Source of the DNA: Bryopsis sp. KO-2023
Lineage: Eukaryota > Chlorophyta > Ulvophyceae > Bryopsidales > Bryopsidaceae
Reading direction: 5' to 3'
Length of the DNA stretch: 64,000 bases
Assembly: GCA_030272585.1 (NCBI GenBank)
Contig: BSYQ01000006.1
Coordinates: 253,001 to 317,000, forward strand
Positions 1 to 11,220 of this stretch are shown here, piece by piece. Below the pieces are notes generated by a model. That model did no database searches and was not told where the DNA came from. It saw only the letters and a list, made by a program, of their open reading frames with translations. The number at the start of each line of letters is the position of its first letter. Within the stretch, counting starts at the first letter, position 1. The position numbers and the translations under genes are program-made.

Positions 1-602
1 CGACAACCCGAGATCACGCGCTACCTTATCATTGATATAGTTTGCGGTACTTCCACAATCAATGAATGCATAAAGGTCCGTGGTCTTGATCCGTGCTTTT
101 ACTTCGTACCCTCTCACAGGCACTTCTTGAATTTTTAACAGAGGGCATGTGTCACCCTTGGTTGACGAAGTTGATCGAACTTCTGACACATTAACTCGCT
201 CTGTGGTAGACCGCTGGGTTGTTTCTGACCCACTATCGTCTACGTCTGCAGGCAGGGACTCCTGTAGACTACTCTGCGACTCCAATGAGCCCACAGATTC
301 ACTAACAGAGGGAAGAGATGTAGATGACGCATGAGGCGCGTCCATCTCATCCGGTGTGCTTTCCTTCTGTTCATTTTTCCAATCGCAGTTGTCATGTGCC
401 GATTGGGTAGATGTGGAGAGTGTCTCTGTTCTCTCTTCACGCGGTGTACTAGTCCGCGCCCCAGGTTTTCCGCTGTGAGTACTTTTAACCTTTTTCGAGG
501 CACCTACTTTTGATCTATGCTTCCTACGCCGCCTACGAACTCTGTTTCGCTTACGACGTTTGCGTCGGCCAGGCTCAGACGAAGCAGTTTCCTGCCTGGC
601 GG
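1..602 (-). CDS. Start of Ty3/gypsy pol (linker and aspartic protease), partial
   Basis: The minus-strand frame is open from about 602 to the window edge. It begins with a very Arg/Lys-rich stretch (about 560-490), then a Ser/Thr/Glu-rich linker, then a retropepsin-like segment with the active-site signature FIDCGSTANYI near 70-35. An Asp-Cys-Gly active site replacing Asp-Ser/Thr-Gly is common in chromoviral gypsy elements; the element at 54.7-62.9 kb also has DCGAT. The protein would process Gag-Pol during particle maturation. It directly follows gag. The rest of pol is outside the window. Confidence 0.75.
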
Positions 603-3254
603 TCAGTTTAACATTTTTTTTACATCGGGGAGGTTTTTCACCTCCTCCAATCTAGGACATTGCCTCACAGGATGACCCTTCTTTCCACAAAGATAACAAT
701 GATATCCCCCTCCCCCCTGGGGGTTCTGTCTTCCCTGATTGGCTTGTCCTCTTCCACGGTTACCACCACCGCGTCCACGTCCACCACCACCACGTCCTCC
801 TCCTCGTCCTTGTTGCTGTTGCTGCTGCTGTTGCACTCCTGCGGCAGCTTGTGGTGGTGCTTGGGCTGGTGGTGTAGGGTTCTGCTGCTGCTGACCCTGA
901 TTCTGGCCTTTCTTCTTTCTTCCACCACGCCAGACTCCTTTCTTTTTCTGATTGGTTTGCCCTCCTTGGCCTTGTGTTCCAACTCCAAGGGCTTCCAATC
1001 GTTCGGCGGATATGATGGCAGCCTCGACATCTCGAGGTACCGTTGCAGCGACTAACTTCTGAACTTCACTCTTAAGTCCATCCACGAAGAGCAAATACTG
1101 GTGATCCTCTTCGAGGTCTGGAATCCTCAAGACTAACCGCTGAAACTCTTTAACGAACTGTTTCACGGTTCCAGTCTGCTTGAGTTTGTGGAGGTCACGC
1201 CACGCTTCATCTCGATCACTAGAGAATTCGAAAGCTGTAGCTAAGCCATCCATGAAGTCCATCCAGTCACGGAAGGGTGGTCTTTCACCTCGGTGAATTT
1301 TCAACTCTTGCATCGTTAACCAATCCGAGGCAGCCCCATAAAGGTTAGTGGCCATAATCGATTGCCACTGTGCTTCATGCACTCCGCAGGTTCTCAAGTA
1401 CCGCGTCATGAGCACTTGCCATTTACGGGCTTTTGGTTCTCCACTTCCGTTAAATGCACGAGGCATTTGCAACTTGACGGTGCTAGGCAACCACTGTCCT
1501 TGCCTAGGAGGTCCTGGCCCTGCTGGTCCAGCGCCACCTCCACCTCCACCTCCACCAGGAGGTCCACCGGGAGGTCCACCGCCTCCACCATCTCCACCGC
1601 CGCCACCACCTCCTCCGCCATCAGGCACACCTGGAATGCGGGAAGGTGGGCGGTTTCGTCTGTCGCGGTAATCATCACCGCCATCATCATCTGGGTCGTC
1701 ATCACCAGGGTCTCCAAAGTTACCTCGCATGCGAGGAACTCGACTGGGTCCACCAGTAGACTCATATGAACCAAGTGCAGCAAAGGGATTATTTTCTACC
1801 CTTGCTCCCAAAGCACTTAACCCAAGTCCCAATCTTCCCGTACGTGTGGGGATCTGCATGGGTTCTTTTCCTTTCTCTTCTCTGACCTGTGCCTTAGCAC
1901 GCTCAAGGTCAATTTGATATAATACTTCTGCTGAGGAGAGAACTCTTGGGTTAGTTCGTGTGGGTCTACGTGATCCATCGGCAGAGTCGGGTTCTGAGAT
2001 GCGTACTCCAGGCTGAGCTCTTGTACTTGGAGGTATCAACTGAGGGAATGTGAAATCAGCGTCTGGTGCGCTGTCCACTGCAGTGCATGGTGGTGCTTCT
2101 GCAGCAACAATTTCACCCTCCTCGACCTGTACTGCTGGAGGAGCCGGTATTGTTGAGGTTCCTGCCCCAACCATTCCTACCGCGAAGCTCTGGTCTAGTG
2201 GCGGCCATGATGCAGCCAACTGCTTTACTGATTTCTTCGGCAGTGGCATCCCAAAGGCTGAGTCCTCAGGCTCAGGAGAAGTTGATTCTTCTCGCTCTGG
2301 TGATACTGCTCGAGCATCACTTCCACTTTGGGCACTCTGACTTCCGCCACTCACATCCTCCATGCTTCGTTCCAGGCCAGATAATCTTAAGGCAACCACA
2401 TCAGCTGCATCTTGCTGCTGATCCCAGGTCTTGGATGCCTTTTTCTCCAAGGCAATCAAATCTTTTTGAATTGCTACTCTTGAGCTCTGCAAACGCTTCA
2501 CCTCAGCACCTTGTTTGTGCAAGGACTCCCGAAACAATTCTAGAGTCCGTTCGACTTTTTCGTTGGAATCCGCAACAGTTCCTAATAAGCCTTCAATTCT
2601 CCGCCCTTGAACAAGGGATAACTCGGAGAGTTGTTTTAACTGAAGTGCTGATGCTTCAGTTGCTTCTTTTAGGTCAGCAAAACGAGAGTCCGCTAGAATG
2701 TCTGCGGCATCCATTCTCCTCGTTATTGCATCCACAGAAGCTTTGATCTCGGCTCTTTCTTTCCTATGGTCGATATCTTGGCGTAGTAGCCTCTGCTCGT
2801 ATCGACTATGTTGAGCCGCTACTGACTCCAGCTTCTCCTGTTGCGACACCACCGCATGCTGTGTGGCCTCAACCTGTTGCGCATGCTGGTGCTGTGTTTC
2901 CAGCGCCTGCCCGATCACCTCTGATGCGCCAGCCAGTTGGTTCGACACAGAGGCCTCAGTATGGGCTAGCCTCTGCCCCAGTGTCTGGTCAACTTGCTGC
3001 AGGTGACCCCTTAGCCCGTGGGCTAAATCGTCCACACGGTCATGGACCGCATCCACATCCTCTCTTAAGGCTTCCGCATCAGCTCCCATGTCTATGTCGA
3101 CAGCTGCTTGCTGGACATTGTGGATGTTCTGGACGTTTATTTGTTGATACACAACATTGGGTGCGTCAGGCAATTCCTCATCGAACTCAGGTTCAATCCC
3201 TGGCTCTTCAACTTGAGGCTCGCGCACTGCCAATGCGTGTTCACGGTCAGCCAT
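603..3254 (-). CDS. gag: Gag polyprotein of the left-edge Ty3/gypsy element
   Basis: An 883-codon open frame. Residues about 1-300 are rich in Gln, Glu, Ala and Leu with heptad-like spacing and should form long coiled coils. A Ser/Pro/Glu-rich region and a run of Gly/Pro (about residues 520-570) follow. The retrotransposon gag core (Trp-rich, with W-x-DF-x-D and a following R-x-E-x-W) lies at about 590-720. The tail is Gln/Gly-rich and ends in one zinc knuckle, CYLCGKKGHPVRQC. It packages element RNA in virus-like particles. The length is well above the 300-400 residues usual for chromoviral Gag, mainly because of the N-terminal coil. The start ATG at 3254 lies just inside the leader after the primer-binding site. 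Confidence 0.85.
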   Translation of the reverse strand: MADREHALAVREPQVEEPGIEPEFDEELPDAPNVVYQQINVQNIHNVQQAAVDIDMGADAEALREDVDAVHDRVDDLAHGLRGHLQQVDQTLGQRLAHTEASVSNQLAGASEVIGQALETQHQHAQQVEATQHAVVSQQEKLESVAAQHSRYEQRLLRQDIDHRKERAEIKASVDAITRRMDAADILADSRFADLKEATEASALQLKQLSELSLVQGRRIEGLLGTVADSNEKVERTLELFRESLHKQGAEVKRLQSSRVAIQKDLIALEKKASKTWDQQQDAADVVALRLSGLERSMEDVSGGSQSAQSGSDARAVSPEREESTSPEPEDSAFGMPLPKKSVKQLAASWPPLDQSFAVGMVGAGTSTIPAPPAVQVEEGEIVAAEAPPCTAVDSAPDADFTFPQLIPPSTRAQPGVRISEPDSADGSRRPTRTNPRVLSSAEVLYQIDLERAKAQVREEKGKEPMQIPTRTGRLGLGLSALGARVENNPFAALGSYESTGGPSRVPRMRGNFGDPGDDDPDDDGGDDYRDRRNRPPSRIPGVPDGGGGGGGGGDGGGGGPPGGPPGGGGGGGGAGPAGPGPPRQGQWLPSTVKLQMPRAFNGSGEPKARKWQVLMTRYLRTCGVHEAQWQSIMATNLYGAASDWLTMQELKIHRGERPPFRDWMDFMDGLATAFEFSSDRDEAWRDLHKLKQTGTVKQFVKEFQRLVLRIPDLEEDHQYLLFVDGLKSEVQKLVAATVPRDVEAAIISAERLEALGVGTQGQGGQTNQKKKGVWRGGRKKKGQNQGQQQQNPTPPAQAPPQAAAGVQQQQQQQQGRGGGRGGGGRGRGGGNRGRGQANQGRQNPQGGGGYHCYLCGKKGHPVRQCPRLEEVKNLPDVKKMLN

Positions 3255-3399
3255 GGTCTCTCAGCCACTATTTGGGAGTACTCAACAACCACGGTTGGAG
3301 TTTCTCTCTACCAAACAAACAAACAAAAACGTTTGTTGCGCCACGTTCACAAGTTTCGATCTCAAGAACTTAAAGTTCTTGCCTAGCTCCGAAACCAAT

Positions 3400-4092
3400 T
3401 GATAGTGAAGCTTGTGGGTGACGCAATAGTGGTCGGCTGTGTTGGTTGGATTCGTGATAACTTGCTGGCTAACGCAAGTATACTTGTGGGGTTTGTTGGT
3501 TTAGACAACTCTCTAGCTAGCGCGGTTGTGAACGCTACTAGAGCACTTGGGTTGGGAAGTGATTGCGTCAGGCAAACACTTAACACACACACACACAAAC
3601 ACACACACAAGCGGGAACACACCAATCCCACGAATCCCGAGTTCTTACAACTAGAATGGAATGTCAAAACAACGAGTGGGCCTCTTAAGTACCCCTAAGT
3701 GTAGTACGCTGACGCATGCCCCAAACTCTGGGTCTAATCTGTCTTACTTGTGAACCCACATGCGTCAGCCACCCTCGGCTCTATCCCAAACTACCTCGTA
3801 TAGCGCTAAAAGACTAACACCTGTAGCAGGTTGGATGACCAATGTGTTGGTTATGGGATCAATTACCGTTAAGGATAATTGGTAGTTGTGTTTAGTTGAG
3901 GAAAACAGTTGAGCCGAATGTGGCAAGACTTAAGGGACTGGTCTGAAGCACTTTGTAATTCTCTTGATACCCCTCACTTCGTAAGGATAAATTGTGGTTG
4001 AGAAAACGATATGATTAGTTCTTGTAAGTCCTTTTCCAGGCATAGTCCAAGTGTGTTTGTTTGTTTGTTTGTTTGTTTGTTTGCGTGTATCA
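3400..4092 (-). repeat. Probable 5' LTR of the left-edge gypsy element
   Basis: The inner edge is placed two bases from the primer-binding motif; read on + it begins TGATAGTG. The outer edge is inferred only from a matching inverted terminus (TATCA at 4088-4092). The 693-bp interval contains a (GTTT)n microsatellite at about 4053-4083 and an (AC)n run near 3586-3612. The partner LTR is outside the window, so the outer edge is tentative. Confidence 0.45.
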
Positions 4093-4490
4093 CCCAACTG
4101 GTCTTAGACCAGAACTCGGAACGATTGGTTATTATAGCACTGTCGTGTGTGTAAAATGTGTATTAAAGTGAAGCAGCCCAAAACACAGGAGACACCAAGT
4201 TCCCGGCAAGCCGAAGTAAACCTTACGCAACACCGTTTCCTTTTATATCCATATTCCTTATAACTTTCCAGAAACACTTAAGTGAACACGTAAGCTTACG
4301 GTCAACACGTGGTCCTAATTCCTCAATCGTAACCCTTTGAAAACACCAAAATAGAATGATCCAGATCTCACACTAATCTCCCTGTTTCAATGTCACTGAC
4401 CAATCCCAGAAAATGAACATCCCACTATTCATTAACATCCCATTTCCAACTCTTTACTGTCTCTCTCCTTCATTCCTTCCCCATTTTCTA
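4093..4490. other. Intergenic, no gene seen
   Basis: AT-rich sequence between the tentative LTR end and the first palindromic repeat cluster. I see no splice-bounded coding exon and no clear repeat. Confidence 0.5.
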
Positions 4491-4498
4491 CAGTGTGA

Positions 4499-4805
4499 CG
4501 TCGGAATGTTTGCACGCTTCCAACGTCGCTTCCATCGTGGTTCCATCTTCCGCTTCCATGGAAATGAGTGTGGCACCGATCGCTTCCGCGGAAGCGATCG
4601 TGGAAGCGTGCGATTGTAACGCCCACAGCTCGCTTCCAAGACTGCTTCCATGGAAGCGGTCGCTACCACACTCACTTCCACGGAAGCGGAAGATGGAAGC
4701 ACGATGGAAGCGAGAATGGAAGCGATCGTTTCCAGTGGAAGAGATGGATTCCAGTTTCGCCTCCACTGGAAGCGATCGCTTCCAGTTTCGCTTCCATTCG
4801 AAGCG
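4499..4805. repeat. Left cluster of palindromic GCTTCC/GGAAGC repeats
   Basis: More than twenty copies of CGCTTCC or its complement GGAAGCG occur in about 300 bp, many paired head-to-head as short palindromes such as GCTTCCATGGAAGC or CGCTTCCGCGGAAGCG. The outermost 14 bases, CGTCGGAATGTTTG at 4499-4512, recur exactly inverted at 13788-13801 on the outer edge of the right cluster. Dense short subterminal repeats in both orientations are typical of CACTA-superfamily ends, where they bind an element-encoded protein. Confidence 0.8.
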
Positions 4806-4977
4806 AGCCGGAACTGGGCGTGCTAGGGGAAAATTGCGAGAATTTTCTTGCGTCTAATTGATGTTATTAATGAGCACTGGGAGTCGAACCCGAAAAAGCC
4901 CAGGGTCGCCGCCAAAGAACGTCCCTTGCACACTCTTTTAGGACTAGTCCCAAACTGACTCACACTACCAAGCATTC

Positions 4978-7900
4978 ATGAATAGGCAGTTCTCCTGTGT
5001 TTGTGGGAAAACCTTTGCTAAAAAATCTGGCCTTGGACGTCACAAACAGTTCTATGGAAGTGGATGTGTTCCTCCCATAGCCTCACGGAAGCGACCACCT
5101 TGTGAAGAAGAAACTGATCCTCCTGGAGATCAATCGACACATCTTACTGATGATCCAAGCATTGAAGATACAAGCCATAAAATTTTCGCTGACAACTCAG
5201 ATCAAGAGGATTTTTGTCCACAGTTTGAAGGTGACTAATAATTAAGATGATACAGGTTGAAAAACTGTAAAAAACATCACAATAAAATAGACTGAACAAA
5301 CTTGCAACTTATTTTTTATATGTACTACATACTACACTATGGCGGTTTTTGTGCTTTGGGAAAGCAGCCACCCCCACCACCCCTTGATCATGGCAGCACC
5401 CTTGACCCTGACATTAGCTTTACAACTGCCCCCGACAATGCTTTCGATGGTATGAATGTGGTTAGAAGGTTTGATTCAGAAAACTTGAGATATTATGGTC
5501 ATTTCTGATTACTGATTAAATTTTTTTCTCAACAGAAAGCTCACCTACCAAGGATTGGACACTTGAGTTTGTCCACTGGCTTTCTTCTTGCAATGAAGGC
5601 CGGGGCCTCTCCGACCGAGATACAACAGTCCTTCTGGACATATTGCATGACCCGGGGTTTCATGTGGCGAACCTGTGCATCAAAAACATAAGAGATGTAA
5701 AAAAAAGAAGACAAGTGATGATTGAAGAAAACACAGAGCCATGGTTTGAAAAGGAGATCGCACACAAAATTAATGATAAGGACTATACCTTTCAGTTTCA
5801 TATGCGGGATCCGCTGGATTGACTACGAAGAGCTATGCAACATGAAAATATTATAACTGAGCCAAGGAAAATTTTTGAAGATGGACACAGAGTTTTTTTG
5901 GGACCACACACGGCGGATGCATGGCTGGATTCACAGCAGTTGTCTGGCCGGGAGGGGTCTGTCATTGCTTCGATTCAGGTATTTAAGAACTCAGAAAAAT
6001 AACATCACATTACCTTTTATGCGAACCTCAGGCCCTCCTCAGCTTTCCTCCTAGAAAATGCTTCCTGCTGCAGTTTTCAAACCACCTTTTAAAAATTGAA
6101 CCTCAGATTTTTTATATCACACTGCATTTCATGCAAACCTCAGCCCCTGATCAGTTTTCCCCTTTAAAAATGCTTTCTGTTGCAGTTTTCAAATCACATT
6201 TTAAAAATTCAACCTCAGTTTTTTCAGATCACATTACCTTTCATGCGAACCTCAGGCCCTCCTCGGTTTTCCTCCTAGAAAATACTTCCTGCTGCAGTTT
6301 GCAAACCACCTTTTTAAAAAATCAGCCTGCACATAAGACACCAAGTTTAACCAAAAAAAAATCAAGTTTGAAGAGATTTTAAACTTTCTGTTGTTTTTCT
6401 TTACGTTGTTCTAGATATATTCTGATAAGACTATGGTAACGCGGCAAGGGTTGAGTCTTTACCCAATGAAAGCGAGTCTTCTAAATCTTCCTCTTCATAT
6501 CCGTCGCAACCACATCGCTGTTGTTGGCTACATCCCCGTTGTTCAAGCTGTGGATTTGCCCCGAGATGCTTTGCGTCGCCTACGCCTACACACACATAGC
6601 CAATGTTGGTCACATTGGCTAGAACCATTGAAAAAATTATCTTGGGAGGGTATAGCACTCACATTTGCTAACAATGAGGTACAGCAAGTATTTCCAGTCG
6701 TGCATTCATTTGTGGGAGATGATCCGGAAGTGCATGATGTCACATGCATTTTCCATAATGCTTGTGAAGAATGTTTGGTTGATCCTAGTCAGCGAAATGA
6801 ATTTGACCAGATTTTTCAGCCTAGGACGGAGTCTGATCAGAAAAAAAAATTTCAAGATATTATTGACGAACCGGTAAAAACCATCCAAGCAAAACTGGCG
6901 AAAGAATATTTTACTCACCCAATTCCGTGCGCACTTTGGGACTTCAGAGACGGCTGTCTGGAAAGTTGCAGTCCCTACAAAATGATAGGTTATGATATGT
7001 TACATGCCGATGATTTGGGAATATTCTTAAAAATTCTAGACTCTATACCAAAATACTTTGCTGAAAACAGTAAAAATGCTGGGGCGTTAATAAGGGAATT
7101 TAATAGGCGCTTGTCGAGAGTTCCACCTTTGGACACTCTTACACTCCCATCGACACCGGTATATATGGGAGGTCATTCTCATGTTATGGCCAAGGAACAC
7201 AGGGGTGTGATTCAGCTGGGGGGACACTTGACGGATGGTTTGTGCATTAAGAATGGGAAAGATGAGATAACGATTCTGATGTGTGAGTACAACCTACTGT
7301 ACCGGAGGAAAAGGGCTGCTCGATTTACTTCTGCCACCTTGCAGGACCTGAAGGAATCACAAAAAACTGTTCATCACATGATGTCGGACATTTTGGGGCG
7401 ATTCTCACCATCAGGATTTTGCTCAAACAAGGTGCACAAACAGGTGCATGTTATTTCACACATTGAGAGGATTGGTACCCTTCGAGACCTCTCTTCGGAT
7501 GCTTGGGAAACGGATCACAAGAGGATCAAAACGAATTATAGGGGGACATCTAAGAGAAGAAAGACCGTCATGAAGGAAATGGTTCAAAAAACGAGACTTT
7601 CTGAAACGTTGGATTCTATACCCACCTCTCAAGGACACTCTGCGTCTTATGGTACCGCCTTTATGAAAGCTTTTGAAACTTCCCACCACCAGCTGGGAGT
7701 TACTCGCAGAAAAATGCGGCTGGAAAATCTGGTGGACACATCCGAGGATCGACACACCAGCAAAAGTGAGGCGGAGACAAAAAGGCTTGCTGAACTGCAG
7801 CCCGAGACGCAAGGATTGTTCGCACTGCTCAGAAATTTTTTTGGACCTGCCCCATTGCCACCTACAATACAAACAGTCAACCATGTAGTTCTTGTAGTGG

Positions 7901-8310
7901 AAACTGATGAAGGTGACTATCCTATACAAACAGCTCGGGCTACACCAATATTCTACGGGCGGGCAAGATTCGATGATGTTGTGATAAATGGGAGGGATCA
8001 GCAAGGTCTTACCGTGGAGTGGTTCGCCCAATTGAGACTCCTTTTTGCAATAGACATTGAAGGCGAGACCAAGGAGATGGCCCTCATCCGATGGTACGAT
8101 GTAGCACGGCTGGAAACGCTTCGGCGCATCAAGTCTTGGAATGGAACGCTTGAGTCCCACGGCGCAATTCCCCTTCTTTGGTCTGGCAACCAAAAGAATG
8201 GTCACTATGACATTATAGAAATCAGTTCAATAAAAAAGAAAGCCTACATCGTGCAGGCTTTTAACGTAACAGAGCTTGAACTTTTTCATGCAACTCCTCT
8301 CGTGTGGTAG
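4978..8310 (+). CDS. Plavaka/CACTA-type transposase, split by introns
   Basis: Exon 1 (4978-about 5230) encodes a C2H2 finger, CVCGKTFAKKSGLGRH, as at the N-terminus of Plavaka transposases. Exons near 5375-5456 and 5536-5978 encode a region with the family motif MRDPLD. The long last exon (6412-8310) begins with IYSDKTMV, matching the family block IYxDKT, and continues with YDMLHADDLG and the late block around GTLRDLSSDAWETDHKR. Splice sites read cleanly at 5456/5536 (phase fits) and 5978/6412. The exon 1-2 junction does not fit in phase as I read it. A TGA sits at 5819-5821 straight after MRDPLD, where relatives continue, so this copy may be inactive or the codon recoded. The protein would cut and join element ends. 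Palindromic repeats precede it. Confidence 0.75.
6005..6335 (+). repeat. Three tandem copies of a ~112-bp unit inside a transposase intron
   Basis: Copies begin at about 6005, 6118 and 6229, each starting TCACA(T/C)T and continuing through a conserved GCGAACCTCAGGCCC-like block and a CTGCAGTTTTCAAA block. They lie wholly in the intron between 5979 and 6411. Copies 1 and 3 resemble each other more than copy 2. Confidence 0.85.
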
Positions 8311-8981
8311 GAGCTTTAAAACACATTTTTTGGTGAGGGAAAATGCACTTCAAGAGCTATAGTTTAATAAGTTACGGAGTGGAGGGGAAAGAGCATTACT
8401 GTGGAAATATTGAACGAGAAAGAAAAAGATACTAGTCCGAATATTTGGCTGGGTGTTCAATGGGGAAGGTTGTTCAGTTGTGGGCTAGAGTTTGCATATG
8501 CTGGATAAAAGGATATGAAGTGGGGTTATTGGTGTTTAGGATTCTTAGCGAATTCACAGGACTGAACGGTGCAGCAGTTACTGGGATATTGATTTAGAGG
8601 ATGAACACGATTGATGTAACGATTTTGGGAAGAAAAAAAAAAACAGATTCATCCAATAGATCGGGGAACTGGTGTTACCGTTGAGATGGGAAGGGATGCT
8701 TGAATGGCAAGCTCAGTTTCCTGCACTCCACCACCAGCTGCTGCGATTTCCTTTCGAGAATTTCCTTTGCAGGAAATCCTCGTTAGCCGCATGACTTCCA
8801 CCTGCCTGACAGGCAATGTGTGAGCTCTTGATATAATAATACATGGCAGGTCTGAAAACAAAAAACATATATCCCTGGGTTATACGACAAGCCCAACATA
8901 TTATTTCCAGTGTATATAATTTTCCTTTTCCAATTTCGATCCCCACCCCCCGCTCAGAACTCATCAAATGGAAACATCCAT
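8311..8981. other. Non-coding stretch downstream of the transposase
   Basis: Contains the likely 3' UTR of the transposase. I see no further splice-bounded coding exon on +. The short open frames here lack codon or motif support. Confidence 0.5.
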
Positions 8982-10030
8982 TCACAGACTTGCTCGTCGT
9001 CCCAAAAGATGGGCTTGGGTTCGTTTTAAACGGCCGAACTCTGTTCTTGCATAATCGACCAGTCTGTCTGGGTACAATATAACGATATAATTTTAGAAAC
9101 ATTACCCAAATTTCTTCTAATGAACCAACTTTTTTTGCTAAATTTAAAAAAATTAATGGTCTTTATAGTTTTTGATGTCATAAAGAAAATAAAAAAATAA
9201 TTGCCAAAACAAGGCAGTTACCCCTTTTCAATTATACTCACACTCAGGGAGTATCTATTTAATTAGTTATTTATATATTTATCAATTATCAATTTACCTG
9301 GACAATATGACCTTGTATGCAGCCACATGCGCTACCAGCTGCAACAGAAGCGGCTCTATTCGTGAAGAGTCCAGCAAATCGACGTATTCAAACATAATGT
9401 TGGCTGCACGTTCGTTCAACGGCTGGGGGACCTCCATTGCCTCTTTTTTTCGCCGCGCAAATAAAATCACCAAAAAACAATCCTCTTAATCGAGACTGAC
9501 AAAATTCTCATTTAGGGGAGAAGGGGGTCATGTAAATAATATCCCAGCCATAAACGCTGATTAATGAACATGACCAGAACTGGAGGGTGCAAAAACTTGT
9601 TTTAAAAAGGCTGGAAGTGAAAACAATCTGATGTCAGTTTAATCGTGGATTAAAATATGATTTTTTCAAACAGAAAGACAGTTGGAAAAACCTGTGTTTG
9701 AAAAAGGGGTGCTTCAAAGAGCACCCATGGAAAGATGTCCCTGAAGGCAGCTGCCAATATATTCTTAAGGTTTATGGGATTCGAAACGCTTTTCAATCAA
9801 TAATGACTAGACTTCGATATTGCATGCCAACTCCTAGATATATATAAATATATATAACACCCCCCCCCCCAAAAAAAAAAAAAAAAAAAACTAAATAAAA
9901 CTAAATAAATAAATGAATGAATGAATGCCAGTCTCGACATACCTGTTCGTTGAGGCGCTCTATCCCATTTTTTCTTTCGTCCGTTGCTTCATCAGTTCCC
10001 TTCTTTTTTCCATACTGAGAAACCTGATGC
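8982..10030 (-). CDS. Unrecognised multi-exon gene, C-terminal exons
   Basis: Read on minus, three segments join in phase. An exon ends at 9943 with donor CAG|GTATGT; its upstream acceptor near 10030 is tentative. The next exon is 9298-9440 (donor CAG|GTAAAT), and the last exon is 8982-9063 ending in TGA. The peptide contains MEVPQPLNERAANI, then a hydrophobic helical stretch (LLLQLVAHVAAYKVIL), and ends RTQAHLLGRRASL. The sequence is charged and helical; I recognise no family. Further 5' exons probably lie between 10.0 and 10.5 kb, where two minus frames compete and I could not decide. It lies inside the proposed Plavaka element, so it is either cargo or a host gene flanked by repeat clusters. 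Confidence 0.45.
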
Positions 10031-11046
10031 GCTCCCCTTCCGATCCATGGGCTCGAAGCCCAGCGCGACACTGTTGAATAACCGATAGGCGAAGTCGTCC
10101 TCGGTTTTCGCTTGGGGCGCTTGGGTCCCTCAGAACGGCGGCGCCACCGAACCCGCCGAGACTGCGGCACCACCGAGCCTGCCGAGACTGCGAAACCCAC
10201 CCAGCCCCTCTGTTCGCATCAGGGCTGGAAAATTGGGGAAACGTGTTCGACCGAGATCTTTCCAGTCTTTCCAGCATCTGTCGCAATTGTGGATGTATGT
10301 CGGACATTCGAAAACACCCCCCATTCATGATCCTGGTCACCTTCGTTCCGTTGAGTGCTGAGTGGAAGCGTCTTACACTCCGATCTACCTGCAGTCGCAG
10401 TTGCTGTTCCGTCAAGTGCTTCAGTTTTTAGTTGTTGGCACCTGCCTGTGGTGTGGCGTGGAGTTTTTATGGACCAGGTGTGGATGCTGCGAGTGAATCT
10501 GGAAGTGCTGCGTCCCCAGTTGGCAAGGCTTGTCTGGGACACCAGGATCCCACCAGGTCCTGGGAGGCTTGCCTTGAATAGTCTTCTTGGTGATCCTGAT
10601 AAGTTGGTTTACCTGAGCTGTACAGGGGAATAGCCATCCTCCCAATTGCAGGGGAAGGGGCTGGAAAGCCTGTGCTCTGCATGTCAGCCCAATTGTAGGG
10701 GAAGGGGTGCTCCTCAGTTACTCTCAGAGGTTCAGAGAGATTAAATGTTGTTGGATCAGGTGGTTGGGAAGACCTACAGCGGAGTTCACAGGAATTCTGG
10801 AAGTGATGTTCAAAAGGTGAACGGTTGATGGGTGCATTTTCTTTGCGTATTAGCCAGTTCACCAGACAGTGCCCTTGTAAGGTCCACCAAGACCTGACTT
10901 GGAAGTATCTGTTTTCTGAGTTTACAGGCCCCCCGCCACTCCTCCCCCCCCAAAACCCAAGCAAGTCTTCAGAGGCCATGTGATGAAGTGAAGAATAATC
11001 CACTTGTTCTTAAAACCTTTCTGTTGATTTTTGTTCAACTTGGTAG

Positions 11047-11220
11047 AGTTGCTTCACCTTACGAAGGAAAGACAGCAATCGTTGTCGGGGCAGGCCCCGC
11101 TGGATCGGTGGCTGCAATCCTGCTGGCAAAAAGAGGATTCAATATGAAGGTCAGATTTTCGCCCCAGGTGATCGAAAAGCGTTCCAATTTGCAATTTGCC
11201 ACCCCCAAAAGAAGCACCCG
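11047..11220 (+). pseudogene. Isolated exon of an FAD-dependent monooxygenase-like protein
   Basis: The exon is bounded by acceptor TTGGTAG| and donor ACCCG|GTGAGTG. It encodes a classic Rossmann dinucleotide-binding start, TAIVVGAGPAGSVAAILLAK, followed by RGFNMK, then an 18-nt stretch with GT...AG ends (11150-11167), then VIEKRSN. Without the 18 nt, the product reads like the beta1-alpha-beta2 unit of kynurenine 3-monooxygenase-type flavoproteins, where strand 2 ends in a V-x-E-K/R motif. I found no substrate domain downstream, so this is a fragment: a captured or decayed piece, or the first exon of a gene whose other exons I cannot see. A GC-rich flank with many short chance frames surrounds it. 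Confidence 0.5.

Larger units (their letters stand above)
1..4092 (-). mobile_element. Ty3/gypsy LTR retrotransposon, 5' part, cut by window edge
   Basis: Reading on the minus strand, the order is a probable 5' LTR (3400-4092), a primer-binding motif TGGTTTCGGAGC (3386-3397), a long gag (603-3254), and the start of pol with a retropepsin-type site (about 1-602). The RT, RNase H, integrase and 3' LTR would lie outside the window to the left. The gag frame is open throughout, so the visible part looks whole. Age cannot be judged because only one LTR is visible. Confidence 0.85.

Noticed and set aside
660-3386. Many + frames of 60-226 codons
   Set aside because: They are shadows of the low-complexity gag on the minus strand.
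4423-4440. CACTA pentamer as the left end of the Plavaka element
   Set aside because: No inverted partner (TAGTG) at a matching place right of 13801, and the palindromic cluster begins 75 bp later.
4850-4960. Possible tRNA on minus with a T-arm-like CGGGTTCGACTCCC
   Set aside because: No cloverleaf could be formed; the acceptor halves pair only partly and the anticodon arm is absent.
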